A stretch of 64,000 bases of DNA from Symsagittifera roscoffensis (Eukaryota > Xenacoelomorpha > Acoela > Convolutidae): contig NC_087063.1 of the NCBI RefSeq assembly GCF_963678635.1, forward strand, positions 8,032,386-8,096,385, given 5' to 3'. Numbering within the stretch: the stretch's first letter is position 1; every line of letters starts with the position of its first letter. The position numbers and the translations under genes are program-made. Positions 32,601-41,077 of this stretch are shown here, piece after piece. The notes under the pieces were generated by a model, which saw only the letters and a program-made list of their open reading frames with translations, made no database searches and was not told the origin of the DNA.

Positions 32601-34953
32601 CTAGTTTCATCGTGATTTCTGCTTGTTCTAATTTGTCTACTAGTTTTCGAAAATCTAAATCGGGTTCTCGAATTGAAGAAGGATGTGATGCTCTCTTTTT
32701 TATTGCTATTTTCCTTAATTGTGGTGTTAAGGTCATCATTAAGATTTCTGTCATCTTTGTGTTTTTATAGTCATGTGTATTTAATGAATATGCTTTTCGA
32801 ACTAGTGTTTCGATTCGTACTGCTATTTGCTTGATGGTTTCGTTTGGTAATCTGCGAATTTCATTACATAAAACTCTTTGTTGTTGTTTGTTTCTTTCGG
32901 AGTCAAACATTTTTGAAAATTCTTGTGTAAATCTTTTCCAGTTTGATTTTATTTCTAGAGGTAGTACTGAAAACCATTTTTGGGCTGCGCCATCTAAGGT
33001 TGTTTGTATTAACGCTGTGCGTCGATGTATCCAATTTTGATGTAGTGGCGTATTAATTGGTTCAGGTCCAATATTTAAAATCAGGTTTGCTGTTACTGCA
33101 TTTAAATAATCTTCTACAGAGTATTCAGGGTCTGTTCCTGTGAAAACCATTAAAGGTTTGTTTGATGTTATTGATGATCCACCCATAAGGTATGGATTCA
33201 TTGTCATTTGTAATGATTCTGCTGCATTTGGCATTTGAGAAAAATTTGAAAGTTGGTTTCTTGTTATTTCATGTTGTTGGAGATAATATGGGAGTGGTAT
33301 TTCATTTTGCATTTGTGATGGTTGATACGAGTGTGCAGTCATTGGATTTTGTTGTTGAATTGGTTGAAAAGATTGTGTATTAATTGGATTTTGTTGTTGA
33401 ATTGGTTGTTGATTTTGTGCATCTATTGGTTGTGGAGAAAAATTTCTATGATTTGTACGTGTTCTCTGTATTCCTTGTCTACGATATTCTTGAGTATTTT
33501 GTGCAAATATATCTGGTTGTAAGAAATCATCATCTGAGGATAAATAATCCATTTGATAAGATGTCTGTTTTTTATTTTTATTTTGTTGAAAAAATGGGTA
33601 ATTTTCACTGTGATCCCGTGGAGGATTTGTTTGGAAATTTGTTGAATTAGGTTGGGCCATTGGGTTATCCCAATTTCGAGATCTTGTATATTGGTTAAAA
33701 TTTCTTTGTGGTTGATTATATGTTTTTGATGGATGTGTATAATTATAATTATGGTCTGCAAAGTTGTTTCTAGTGAATGTTTTGCGTGTTTTTGATTGTA
33801 TTGTCATGGGTCTGTATGTTTGGTAATCCATATGTGAATATTTAGGGGCAACCGAAGGTTTAACGGTTGATTGTAAGGTTACCTGTGTTTGTGAAGGATT
33901 TGTATTTCTTGGTGTTGTTAAATTTGGGCGTATTGGTGAAATACTTTGTTGTGTAGTTGTTGTGTGTACAATTTCTTCATTTATGAAGTGTGATGGTGTC
34001 TGGATATCTTGTTGAGTAAGATTCCTAGTTCCATTGAGGTTTTCATTGTGTATAACTGTAGAGTTTAAACTATTATTTTGTGTATCGGGTAAAAATGTAT
34101 TATAGTTTAATGGTGTTGCATCAATTGTTAATGGTATTACTCTTACATAATCTCTTATGTAAGATATTGTACCTATTGCTTGACTTGAGATTGATTGTGG
34201 AAAGCTTATAAATGCGGGATGAGACCATTCGGGGTCCCAAACATAATCTGATTGTTCTGTGATAGCGGTATCATCGTTCGAGTTTTGGGGTCTAAAATTT
34301 TTTCTTGCTTGTGCAATTAAATCAATATTGTGTGTGAAATAATCTATTATGAACCATGCCAAAATTTTTTGTAGATCGTGTTTTGTATGTTGTGAAACGT
34401 CGTCTTTCGTGAAATTTTCTTGAATGATGTTTAAATAACTAGAGAGTAGTGTGATTTCATGTCGTAATTTCAAATGTTTAGATGTTTCTTTTGGTGAGAC
34501 ATTTGTTATTGGGATTTCGTTTTCTAATATCGAAATATAACTATATATTATTGCGAAAACTTCATTGGTGAATATGGAGTTTGCTCTTTGTGAGTTATGA
34601 TATTGGATGCTTTTTATATATTCTGAAAAAACTTTTGAAAATTCTAAATCAAGATCGTCTGTTTGAATTGTATATTTTCTATTATTATGGTTTGGTGAGG
34701 TGAATTCTATGGAGTAGATTCCATACTGTTGTGTTATGTTGCATATATCTTTTAGATAGTGATCTATGATTTGTCTTTTGATTTTTACATCGGGGAACTC
34801 TGTTTTACATGGACTGATTCCGGGTTCAAATAAATTTACGAGTAAATTTTGACAAAATATGTGTTGTCCTCTATCAGTATCTGCGTCTACTATAAAAGGA
34901 AAGATTTCATCATCATCTGGAGTTTCTTCACCTGGGGTGTGCGTTGAACTCAT
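29620..34953 (-). CDS. gag-pol: Gag-protease-reverse transcriptase polyprotein
   Basis: This ORF has 1777 codons. Residues 1 to ~280 form an uncharacterised N-terminal part. About 280 to 590 is Gln/Asn/Thr/Pro-rich, with a direct repeat containing PIQQQNP. About 600 to 730 matches a retrotransposon gag core (LDGAAQKWFSVLP). A CCHC zinc knuckle lies at C842, C845, H850 and C855. A long Arg/Ser/Asn/Tyr-rich tail follows to about 1080. The aspartic protease has DSGA at D1229. Reverse transcriptase starts near 1560, with catalytic D1674 (TTADMNSAYNQ) and YLDD at 1737 to 1740. The frame ends at TGA within a run of seven T, just after KSHFF, before the RT thumb. RNase H and integrase follow in another frame (29623). 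Gag and pol share one frame with no internal shift. Products would form the particle and copy the RNA in it. Confidence 0.92.
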   Translation of the reverse strand: MSSTHTPGEETPDDDEIFPFIVDADTDRGQHIFCQNLLVNLFEPGISPCKTEFPDVKIKRQIIDHYLKDICNITQQYGIYSIEFTSPNHNNRKYTIQTDDLDLEFSKVFSEYIKSIQYHNSQRANSIFTNEVFAIIYSYISILENEIPITNVSPKETSKHLKLRHEITLLSSYLNIIQENFTKDDVSQHTKHDLQKILAWFIIDYFTHNIDLIAQARKNFRPQNSNDDTAITEQSDYVWDPEWSHPAFISFPQSISSQAIGTISYIRDYVRVIPLTIDATPLNYNTFLPDTQNNSLNSTVIHNENLNGTRNLTQQDIQTPSHFINEEIVHTTTTQQSISPIRPNLTTPRNTNPSQTQVTLQSTVKPSVAPKYSHMDYQTYRPMTIQSKTRKTFTRNNFADHNYNYTHPSKTYNQPQRNFNQYTRSRNWDNPMAQPNSTNFQTNPPRDHSENYPFFQQNKNKKQTSYQMDYLSSDDDFLQPDIFAQNTQEYRRQGIQRTRTNHRNFSPQPIDAQNQQPIQQQNPINTQSFQPIQQQNPMTAHSYQPSQMQNEIPLPYYLQQHEITRNQLSNFSQMPNAAESLQMTMNPYLMGGSSITSNKPLMVFTGTDPEYSVEDYLNAVTANLILNIGPEPINTPLHQNWIHRRTALIQTTLDGAAQKWFSVLPLEIKSNWKRFTQEFSKMFDSERNKQQQRVLCNEIRRLPNETIKQIAVRIETLVRKAYSLNTHDYKNTKMTEILMMTLTPQLRKIAIKKRASHPSSIREPDLDFRKLVDKLEQAEITMKLEETENLKLQYVNRIETTPTNINNIQESETDLVEKITEILNIYEKNPNFKGKPSFKKWCNYCRRYGHSISECRQKQQDNQNKPQKYKEPNKSFYQYMKKDQNLPNKTVHSNNSSGKPLPNNTNYTRNQSPYNSSYRGRSPERRNTYNSSQNHYNRPNSRNNYSRSNSNTQRFVSRSNSQPRNNYYPNNQSRNSSYNRNRNYSYNRNRSYSNNRNQNYPNNRSRNNSYNRSNYNRPNNNYQNRSRNNSQNRHSSYNNRYRNYSQSPHRNNNNYNHSNNRHRSSTPKHQRQINQVQSNPETTSDPPGIDDTVTDTLQLNQINCTSSDSESDTENTLSINMIKVENDYESVIYEQPFSSHIYENQSEFLQNYYTTPINSTPTTQETNEINTTDQTNKNTKTKCLNTNHIYQNIQKKQPKEKIWTIPFLLESPRNKEFQPPDLEIDFLIDSGAESNIINIPTWNEIKTLHPKLTPLETSSKLATAQGSTLINYGKIQLFLLPTRTMEQSKILNKPFKQIFHITDIKYNIIGIPFISKYIPTINILNSKILIKDKYTKTKETSLTFFQRLNKQPPFFSKFYPIFNKRRKHLKPLSGNIYNFSIKQVHQYDKEQNKQKFYMSEFEFKPIHKFFKITISSIKYLKNSNSDIISLHVYNNTPYQVTLPLGLLGYCETNATISPIHEKAYRVNNILQLLDICQSTILNEELSINNIISNENRNTDYFTKTPYFKPTFNISNYTEDQQKFLTMFNFQHSQITQDEFEKIAKQLIKYSSVYATSKFDVGKISSSLHLPLKPDAVFKKQRASKVPIHLHDKVNRLLDILEQYNIISPVNKEEQPKGNTFINPVIILAKGESLKIVLDARYLNSLIDESKCNWPIEPIQVILTKINGKYFTTADMNSAYNQMPLDEQSRRLTQFVIGNQQYEFNRLFYGISIGPAAFSAFMSKIFRPLILKKNAITYLDDVFMQSQTKDEMFNVLEKYHQILQNENLKAAPDKSHFF
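29621..29628 (-). other. Frame change at a seven-T run inside RT
   Basis: The sense strand reads CAC, seven T, GACAAG. The upstream frame meets TGA here, and the downstream frame is one base back. C precedes the run, so this is not a perfect X-XXY-YYZ slippery site, and programmed shifts rarely fall inside RT. A one-base indel or a homopolymer reading error is the simpler explanation. Confidence 0.6.
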
Positions 34954-35395
34954 TTTTTCGTTCGATTACTGTTAATATGTAATTATTAATGTGTCGAATT
35001 GGTTGATTCCAATTGTATAAATGTACTGGTTTGTGTTTGTACTGCTTTTTTATTCTTCTTTTTCCTCTTTGTGATGAATTTGAAGTTGTTTCTGAGTCAG
35101 AGAAATATAATTGATCGTGAATTGGGCAATTTTTATCTATTGATTCTTTTAGTTTGTAAAGTTCGTCTAAACTGTTGGTTTCTGATTCTGAAAATGCGTT
35201 TCGATTTTTTGAAAATCTTTTTCGTGTTATTTGTCTTTGTTTCGTTATTATTTTTCTTTTTAGTGTTTGTCGTTTTGTTCGAATGTATCCAACTGTTTGT
35301 GTATGAGGTGTGATTACAAGGTCGTATTTTTTGTTATCTATTTCACAATTGTGTAAAACGATTGTTTGTTTATTTCCTAGGTTTTTAAATGACAT
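34928..35395 (-). CDS. ORF1, small basic protein upstream of gag
   Basis: This 155-codon ORF starts at the first ATG after the repeat-bearing leader. It ends inside the start of the gag ORF, a 26-nt overlap. The protein has a folded-looking first 35 residues (MSFKNLGNKQTIVLHNCEID), then a very basic block around residues 38 to 62 rich in Lys, Arg and Thr, an acidic Ser/Glu stretch near 68 to 105, and a second basic patch (RGKRRIKKQYKHK). That suggests nucleic-acid binding, or nuclear/nucleolar targeting. No family is recognised. Gypsy elements usually begin with gag, so a separate basic ORF in front is unusual. Confidence 0.65.
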   Translation of the reverse strand: MSFKNLGNKQTIVLHNCEIDNKKYDLVITPHTQTVGYIRTKRQTLKRKIITKQRQITRKRFSKNRNAFSESETNSLDELYKLKESIDKNCPIHDQLYFSDSETTSNSSQRGKRRIKKQYKHKPVHLYNWNQPIRHINNYILTVIERKNEFNAHPR

Positions 35396-36327
35396 AAGGT
35401 TTAGAATGACGGATGCAAAGGGTTGTTAAATGATTTCTATTTTCCTAAACTGTTAGTTCTTACGATTTTTTGGTTAGCTTAACCTGGGTCTGTTTGTTCA
35501 GGGTTGGAGAGAAAAGTATATCGATTCCGAAGAATGATTTTTTACTTTCTCGTGGCTAGTATAAGTTAAGGTGTTAACTTACTTAATCTTACTTAGGGGT
35601 AGTGATTGTGTTCAAGGGTTGGAGAATAGTAAATCGATCCACAAGGTTCAGGTATAATTAGAACGCGAGTAGTTCGTTAGATACTATTTTAAACTTACTA
35701 AGTCTAAGATTTATCCTGGGTCTGGTAAGAGGGGGGGTCAAGTGAAGGATGAATAACCGAGGTTCTTCACTGTTTATCCTAATTTGAATGATTAGTTTTG
35801 TTTAAAAATTTCTATTAGTCTTGGGTCTTTAGAAAGGGTTGGGTAGTGAATCGACGTTTGAGGTCGTTAGACACTAATTAAGTGGGTGGGGGAGAACAAA
35901 GTTGTTCTGTTTGATCCAAGGATAAGCCTTGATGATCAAATTGGAAATTTAATTAAGTAGAAAATGATTTAAGATCCAAGGATAAGCCTTGATGATCTGG
36001 TTTTAAAATTAAGTGAATTTAAGTTTTAATAAAATTTTAAATGTGTGTAAAGGAAAGATTTAGTGTTTTGATGATATTAGTGGGTTTATGATTGCTGTTA
36101 TGTTTTAGATGATGAAGCTGGAACAACAGGGTGATTTATGATTACTAACCATTTATTGTCATGCTACTAATTTTTATTTTTATTTTCCAATAAATATTTT
36201 TCAAACATGTTTTGTATAATACTGCAGAGTTTTAGGAAAACGATCTTAGATCTTTTTATCAATCGTTATTGTATATTAATAAATTTGTTTAGCGCCTGAA
36301 ATGATTTTGAAGAGTAACTTCAAGGTT
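35396..36327 (-). promoter_or_regulatory. Untranslated leader with repeats and twin hairpins
   Basis: A 25-bp word (GATCCAAGGATAAGCCTTGA plus TGATC) occurs twice (about 35919..35943 and 35973..35997). Each copy can fold as AAGG..CCTT inside outer GATC..GATC. Nearer to ORF1, a degenerate module containing CTGGGTCT, GGGTTGGAGA and ATCGAT recurs about every 110 bp (near 35485, 35597, 35715 and 35822). Such paired hairpins between primer site and gag are where packaging or dimer signals sit in retroviruses. The role here is inferred. Confidence 0.45.
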
Positions 36328-36561
36328 TTATGTTTGCAAATGGAAATCTAAATTCATTGCAAGTAGTATTCGAAATATAAAAGTTTGTTCTGGCTTTTGC
36401 CGAACTATCATATAACTATACGGCAAATTTCTACTTTGTCGTATGTCGTCTTTGGTTCGAGGTCTTCTTCCAATTCCGGGTAGTTCTGTTATGGTTCGGA
36501 ATATTGGCTCTGATCTATTGAGTCGTAGAGACATTTCGATTAAATTATTGTCGTATAACAT
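36328..36561 (-). CDS. Small leader ORF (77 codons)
   Basis: This ORF starts with ATG 88 nt downstream of the 5' LTR. It reads MLYDNNLIEMSLRLNRSE, with an Arg-rich middle (IGRRPRTKDDIRQSR), then stops. It is the earliest sizeable ORF on the genomic RNA. It could be an upstream ORF that limits gag translation, a small protein, or the 5' exon that donates an ATG to spliced downstream ORFs. It has no known motif. Confidence 0.3.
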   Translation of the reverse strand: MLYDNNLIEMSLRLNRSEPIFRTITELPGIGRRPRTKDDIRQSRNLPYSYMIVRQKPEQTFIFRILLAMNLDFHLQT

Positions 36562-36623
36562 TTTGTAAATGTTTTTGTCTAATTTCTAATCTATTTTGGT
36601 TAATTCTAATCTATTAAGGTCTT

Positions 36624-36646
36624 GTTCGAGACTTATGGTCGCACCA
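36624..36646 (-). promoter_or_regulatory. Primer binding site for a tRNA
   Basis: Two bases inside the 5' LTR the sense strand reads TGGTGCGACCATAAG and on. Its complement (plus strand) ends ..GTCGCACCA and reaches into a T-loop-like GTTCGAGAC. The complementarity therefore seems to cover the whole 3' arm of a tRNA, beyond the usual 18 nt. The spacing is one base short of a standard acceptor stem, so one mismatch or indel is likely. I cannot assign the tRNA identity. Confidence 0.75.
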
Positions 36647-36648
36647 GA

Positions 36649-37056
36649 TGAGTTAGGACCGAAGTGTAACTCATAGAGTAATTTCGGATAGGGTACACCG
36701 TCTGCTCGTCACGCTATCTTATTTTCGGCCGGATAGATTCGTGCAACTTCTTAGTCTAATACCGATCCTAATCTTACTCTTATACTATCTAGTCTCAGGT
36801 TGTTTAACTAGTCTCTGCTAGGCTCAATAGATCTAGGGTATACTGGTTTATTGCGGCTGCTGAAGTGCTCGGGAGAGTCCAACTAATTTCTAAGTTAAAT
36901 TCAAATCTCTCTGGTGCTGAAATTACAAGTAACTTCAGCACTTACAAATAAGTGGGTTGTTAGTTAGATGGATCATGATTGGTTAATATTAAATACTTTA
37001 CATTGGTAAAACATTTAATTTATCCAATCATAAAATGTAGTTTAGATCAGGTTCCA
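36649..37056 (-). repeat. 5' LTR with promoter
   Basis: This is the second LTR copy, with the same length and sequence as 18151..18558. Transcription of the element should start here on the minus strand. CCAAT boxes and AT-rich TATA-like words are present, but I cannot fix the start site. The palindrome lies at 36914..36941. Confidence 0.92.
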
Positions 37057-37060
37057 AAAG
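37057..37060. repeat. Target site duplication AAAG (right)
   Basis: Partner of 18147..18150. Confidence 0.85.
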
Positions 37061-37110
37061 GTCAGGCGGAATTTTCAGGTCTCCTCCCTGATTCGAGGTT
37101 TCTTTTTGCT
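37061..37110 (+). repeat. R1 remainder on the far side of the retroelement
   Basis: GTCAGGCGGAATTTTCAGG..CCCTGATTCGAGG matches the R1 end AGGCAGTCGGAACTTTCAGGG..CCCTGATACGAG, continuing the fragment that stops at 18150. Confidence 0.5.
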
Positions 37111-38690
37111 TTTTTAAGTGTTATAATTTGAGGCGTAAACGAAATATACTAGATAATTCACCACGCATGAACAGTTTGAATTAAGGTTTCAGCATCAAAG
37201 ATAAAATCTGCCTATTGCGCATAAATTAGTAGAAAAACGGAACCAAAATGGAAATTTTCAATTCCTGTAAAATTTACCATTCAAATCACTGATAAAATAT
37301 CTTTCCGTATTCGAATTTGTTGTCAATTTCTTTATTGGGGCGTTTAAATTTTTAGATGAAACTATTTTATGATTGCCGAAACTGGTAAAAGTAAAAAACA
37401 GCTCATAGTTTAAATTTTGCAATCTTTTCTATAAAAGCGGGAACAAACATTTCAGTTTTTCTCACCAAAATATCAATCACAATGAAGAACAACTCTAAGT
37501 TCTAAATTGGTCTAGAAAGGAAAGTTTCAAAGGAAGGTTTTTGACTTTTTTTGGAATTTTTTAATGGAACCACGACTGAAAATTGTACTCTCACTTTAGC
37601 ATTGTCCTATGAACTGTAGCTTATAGGCCAAGTTTTATGTTAAATTATCTTTAATTTTTTCAAATTCCGGCAGCAGCTATTAGAAAAAATGAGGTTAAAT
37701 TATGAGGAAGTAATTCATTGAAAAATTTTGAGGAAAATTTGGTGAAATCGATTGATGCAATGAGCTGTTTTTGACAAGCAGGCGAAACAAATTAAATTTT
37801 AGCTGACATATTAAGTTCGTAACGGTTTGTTAGGCCAAAGCGGAACTGACAGTAAGAATATTGCAAATTTATGAATGTTTTCAATATTCAAAAGAAGTGA
37901 AAGCAAAAAATTGATGTTCAATCAACCAAAACTTTATATTTTCTGTCTAGGCATTGCCTTTTTTGCAACGGCAGGTTTTTTCAAAACATTACGCTTCTTC
38001 AGATGGTTGAATAGCAAACAAAAATTACCTGGAAAATCTAGTTTATTTTCAAATCATTTTCAATTAAGAACCCAACTTCAACCTATGCTGTCTGCTTAGA
38101 AGTTGCTTAGCCATTGAACTAAATTAGTTTAAATTTAATTATAACTTCAATTAAACTGACTGATAATTTTGTCGTCATGCATATTTATTGCGCCTTATCG
38201 TATTCAAGATTGTATCTATCAACATTTTTTCTGATTAATTTACACTTGTACCGAAAATAATTTTTTACTCATGCATTAGCAGTTCTAAATAAGAAAAACT
38301 TCCGTGTCATTTGACAAACTATTTTAAGCTTGTTTACTTCTTAATTATTATTTACACCAAATTTACTGCGGTCATTTTTATACAGCCTCGTAGAATTTTG
38401 CTAGCAGCAGAATTAATCAGATTTTAGCAGAATGTGTTTGAAGCAGAAAATCTACAAAGCAGGAGAGGCAGTAATTTCAAATTTTGAGAAATTAAAAAAA
38501 AACATTGAAACATAAGCTTTCGCCAGAGTTTTGAGACACATTTTTTTGTGTTTTAAAGAAAAATGTTTTTTTGATCTTGTTCTGCCTTTCTCCCATTCAT
38601 TCATAGGAAAACTTTGGCGTTGGTTGGAAACTTTCAAAAAATTAGGCAAATTGAATTCCGAACGAAGTGTCGTCGCACCACCTAACTTTT
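37111..38690. other. AT-rich DNA, nothing recognised
   Basis: There is no supported gene. A 74-codon frame at 37875..38099 has no motif. Confidence 0.45.
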
Positions 38691-38699
38691 TCTCACTCG

Positions 38700-39112
38700 G
38701 CGTCTAGAGTGGTTTCCCAAAAATCTGGTTTTGATTTTCCATTTTGCAGGTTTCTGAAACTTTATGTAAATAAACCGGCACCGAGCGCCCATGAATTTTA
38801 TTCGATTACAGTGGATTTCAGTACTAATTGTAAGGGTTTTAATCCATTTTTAAAGGAATATGATCAATAACTAGGTAATTTTTTGGATACTGGCTACTAA
38901 AATACAAAGTATTCAATTATTATCCATGAGCACGGACTATGAAGCACAGAAAAAATCAGAAAATGATGTCAAATTGCATTTTCTCTTCTTTGATCTTGGT
39001 TTTCCAACAATCTGGTTTCCCTTTTCCATTTTGCAGGTTTCTGAAACAAAATGTAAATAAACCCGCACCGAGCGCCCATGATTTTTTTTTATTACAGTGA
39101 ATTTCCGAGACA
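38700..39112 (+). repeat. Local direct duplication, ~120 bp, two copies
   Basis: Copies at about 38700..38825 and 38990..39112 share TTTTCCATTTTGCAGGTTTC, ATGTAAATAAACC and GCACCGAGCGCCCATGA. Each contains an acceptor-like TTTTGCAG. A duplicated exon border is possible, but frames close quickly. Confidence 0.6.
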
Positions 39113-39119
39113 AAAGTAA

Positions 39120-39365
39120 TCTATTATAATCCATTGCATTTGAAAACTTCAGACAACAAAATTGTTTATACTGTCGTTATAATCGATTATTTACGGGAAA
39201 AAACCAAAATAATTTAATACAATTATTTATAATCCATACATTTTGGAGCTGAAATTGATTTTTTATATAAAATTATATAAAATAATCAATTATAATTGAT
39301 TGTTTTTGAAATGAAAATCAATTAGAATCCTTTATAATTGATTATAATCACTTTTTGTACTAAAA
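39120..39365. repeat. AT-rich TTATAATCGATTAT cluster
   Basis: Variants of TATAATCGATTAT and CAATTATAATTGATT recur. This is a smaller relative of the cluster at 8.3 to 9.1 kb. Confidence 0.45.
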
Positions 39366-39464
39366 CTTATATTTTTGCAGACAATTCGCAAAAAAAACTG
39401 TGCTTTGTGTCTTAGAGTTATAACAAGCGAAAAAAGTAGCAATTCAAATAAGTTCACCCGACAC

Positions 39465-39550
39465 CATATCCCCCAAGTTTACTTCACCCTCCGCCCATTT
39501 TAATAGTCCTCATCCCCCCAACTTACCCCCCCCCCCCTCTCTCTCAGTTT
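39465..39550. repeat. C-rich low-complexity tract
   Basis: Repeated CACCC, TCCCCC and a run of about twelve C, followed by CTCTCTCTC, lie in otherwise AT-rich DNA. Confidence 0.6.
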
Positions 39551-40050
39551 AAAAGTAACGGATCTTACGTGGAGTAGCATAAAACCCCATTAAATTCCTA
39601 AAAAGAGCAAAAAAAGACACGCAAGAAAAATATAGGGCAAAAAATTTTCGTTCAAATACATCCCCCGTCCCCGTAAGACCATTAACACCTTACTTAAGAG
39701 TTGTGGTAAAAAAATTAATTACGGTAAATTAAAGTAATGATATTTATTTCTACATTTCTACATTTACCAAAAAAAAAATTAGTTTCTAATGTGAAATGTG
39801 AAAAGCTATGAAACTTAATACGTATCAACTGCACAAAACAGAAAAAGAGATAACTTTAAAACATATTTGTAAATTCCATCAATAACAAGCTAAAAAAAAT
39901 CCGTTAGAATTAGTTGAATAATTGATTGTAACTAACATGGGGGTTGAATAATGGGGGTGGGGGCTGACCAACATAATGTTTCAGCCGATCAGACTGGTCG
40001 TTTTTACAAAACCATATTGCGTTTTTCAACTGACATTTCACTTGAAATTA

Positions 40051-40597
40051 TTGTTCCGACTTTCGATACGAAAGTAACGGAATATTTGTGCTCGGGGTGG
40101 GTTTTTTTTTTCTTCAGACAAATTTCGACTTTTTAACTAGCCATTTTTGACGGAAATTTTTGATATCATTCGAAAGCTAATGTTGTCTTGAGCTTAAATT
40201 TGAAAAGATATTTCACCTGTGATCATTCTTCGTAAAGTTATGAGGGTTTAAAGATTGCGAGTTTGGCTAATTTGGGACAATTAACGCGCGATATAATTCG
40301 CGCTATTAACGCATAAGTGGAGAATTCATCCGTCTTAGAAATCGTTCCAAATTGGTTGTAAGAAGCCTAATTGCCATAATTGATTTGTTAAAAGGAGCGA
40401 AATCTATTGTTTTGTACTTTATATGGCGTGTGGGGAGATGATTTTCATAGAAAAATTTTCAAATTTTAGAAAAAAAATTTTTTTCATTTTATTTTATTTC
40501 ATTTAATTTTTTTATGTTGTTTATGTTATTACGGCTCCATAAACGTTAAAAGGCAGTCGGAACTTTCAGGGCTTTGCCCTGATACGAGCAGTCTTGT
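40051..40597 (+). repeat. R1 dispersed repeat, full-length reference copy
   Basis: This copy runs from TTGTTCCGACTTTCGATACG to CCTGATACGAGCAGTCTTG. Terminal hairpins at both ends and every internal block are present. It has no coding capacity. Confidence 0.75.
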
Positions 40598-40678
40598 TAT
40601 TTTTTCATTCTTAGACTGTCCATCCTCTACGTTCTGTTTTACAGGAAAACATGCTTTAGGAAGTTTTAAAAGAAACCA

Positions 40679-41077
40679 GACTGCTCGTCTCAAGAAGGTG
40701 AAGCCCTGAATTTTCCGACTGCCTTTTTATGTCTTTGGAGCAGTAATAACATGAACAAATTAAATGCAATAAAATAAAACGAAATCTTTTTTCTTTAAAG
40801 TGTGAGTATTTTGTAAAAACCATCTCCCCCCCCACGCCATATAACGTACAAAGTGATGGATTTACAATAAATGATTTGATACTAAATATCTCACGTTGCT
40901 AAATCTATCACTTTGTACTTTATATGACGTGTGGGGGGATGATTTTCACAAAAAAACTCATATAAAAAAAGTTATTTTTTGATTATTACATTAATTTTTT
41001 TCATGTTAATGCTGCTCCATAGACTTTAGGAGGCATTCGGAATATTCAGTGCTTCACCCTGATACGAGTAGTCTTGT
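40679..41077. repeat. Two partial R1 copies head to head
   Basis: A minus-oriented R1 end (40679..40864) faces a plus-oriented one (40904..41077) across about 40 bp. This gives a long inverted repeat with CACGCCATATAACGTACAAAG / CTTTGTACTTTATATGACGT arms at the centre. Confidence 0.65.

Larger units (their letters stand above)
18151..37056 (-). mobile_element. 18.9-kb Gypsy-type LTR retrotransposon with extra ORFs
   Basis: This is a full-length element with 408-bp LTRs at 18151..18558 and 36649..37056. Compared by eye, the LTRs are identical. Both begin TG and end CA, and 4-bp AAAG duplications flank them (18147..18150 and 37057..37060). Sense is the minus strand. Order: 5' LTR, primer binding site, leader, basic ORF1, gag-protease-RT, RNase H-integrase, three linked mini-ORFs, methionine-less ORF, glycoprotein-like ORF in two frames, 601-codon orphan ORF, 3' region, 3' LTR. 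Integrase downstream of RNase H, a GPY/F-type tail and the 4-bp duplication fit Gypsy (Metaviridae). The length is far above the usual 5 to 10 kb for the group. Identical LTRs mean a recent insertion. Confidence 0.93.

Noticed and set aside
33423-33761. 112-codon minus-strand frame, His/Ile-rich
   Set aside because: Alternate frame of the low-complexity Gln/Asn/Pro part of Gag.
36624-36646. A tRNA gene fragment on the plus strand
   Set aside because: Only the 3' arm is present and it sits exactly at the primer-site position beside the LTR.
18151-37056. BEL/Pao assignment for the element
   Set aside because: A 4-bp duplication and GPY/F-type tail can also occur in BEL/Pao, but the YLDD-RNase H-integrase sequence style and DSGA protease look closer to Gypsy. 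A tree would settle it.
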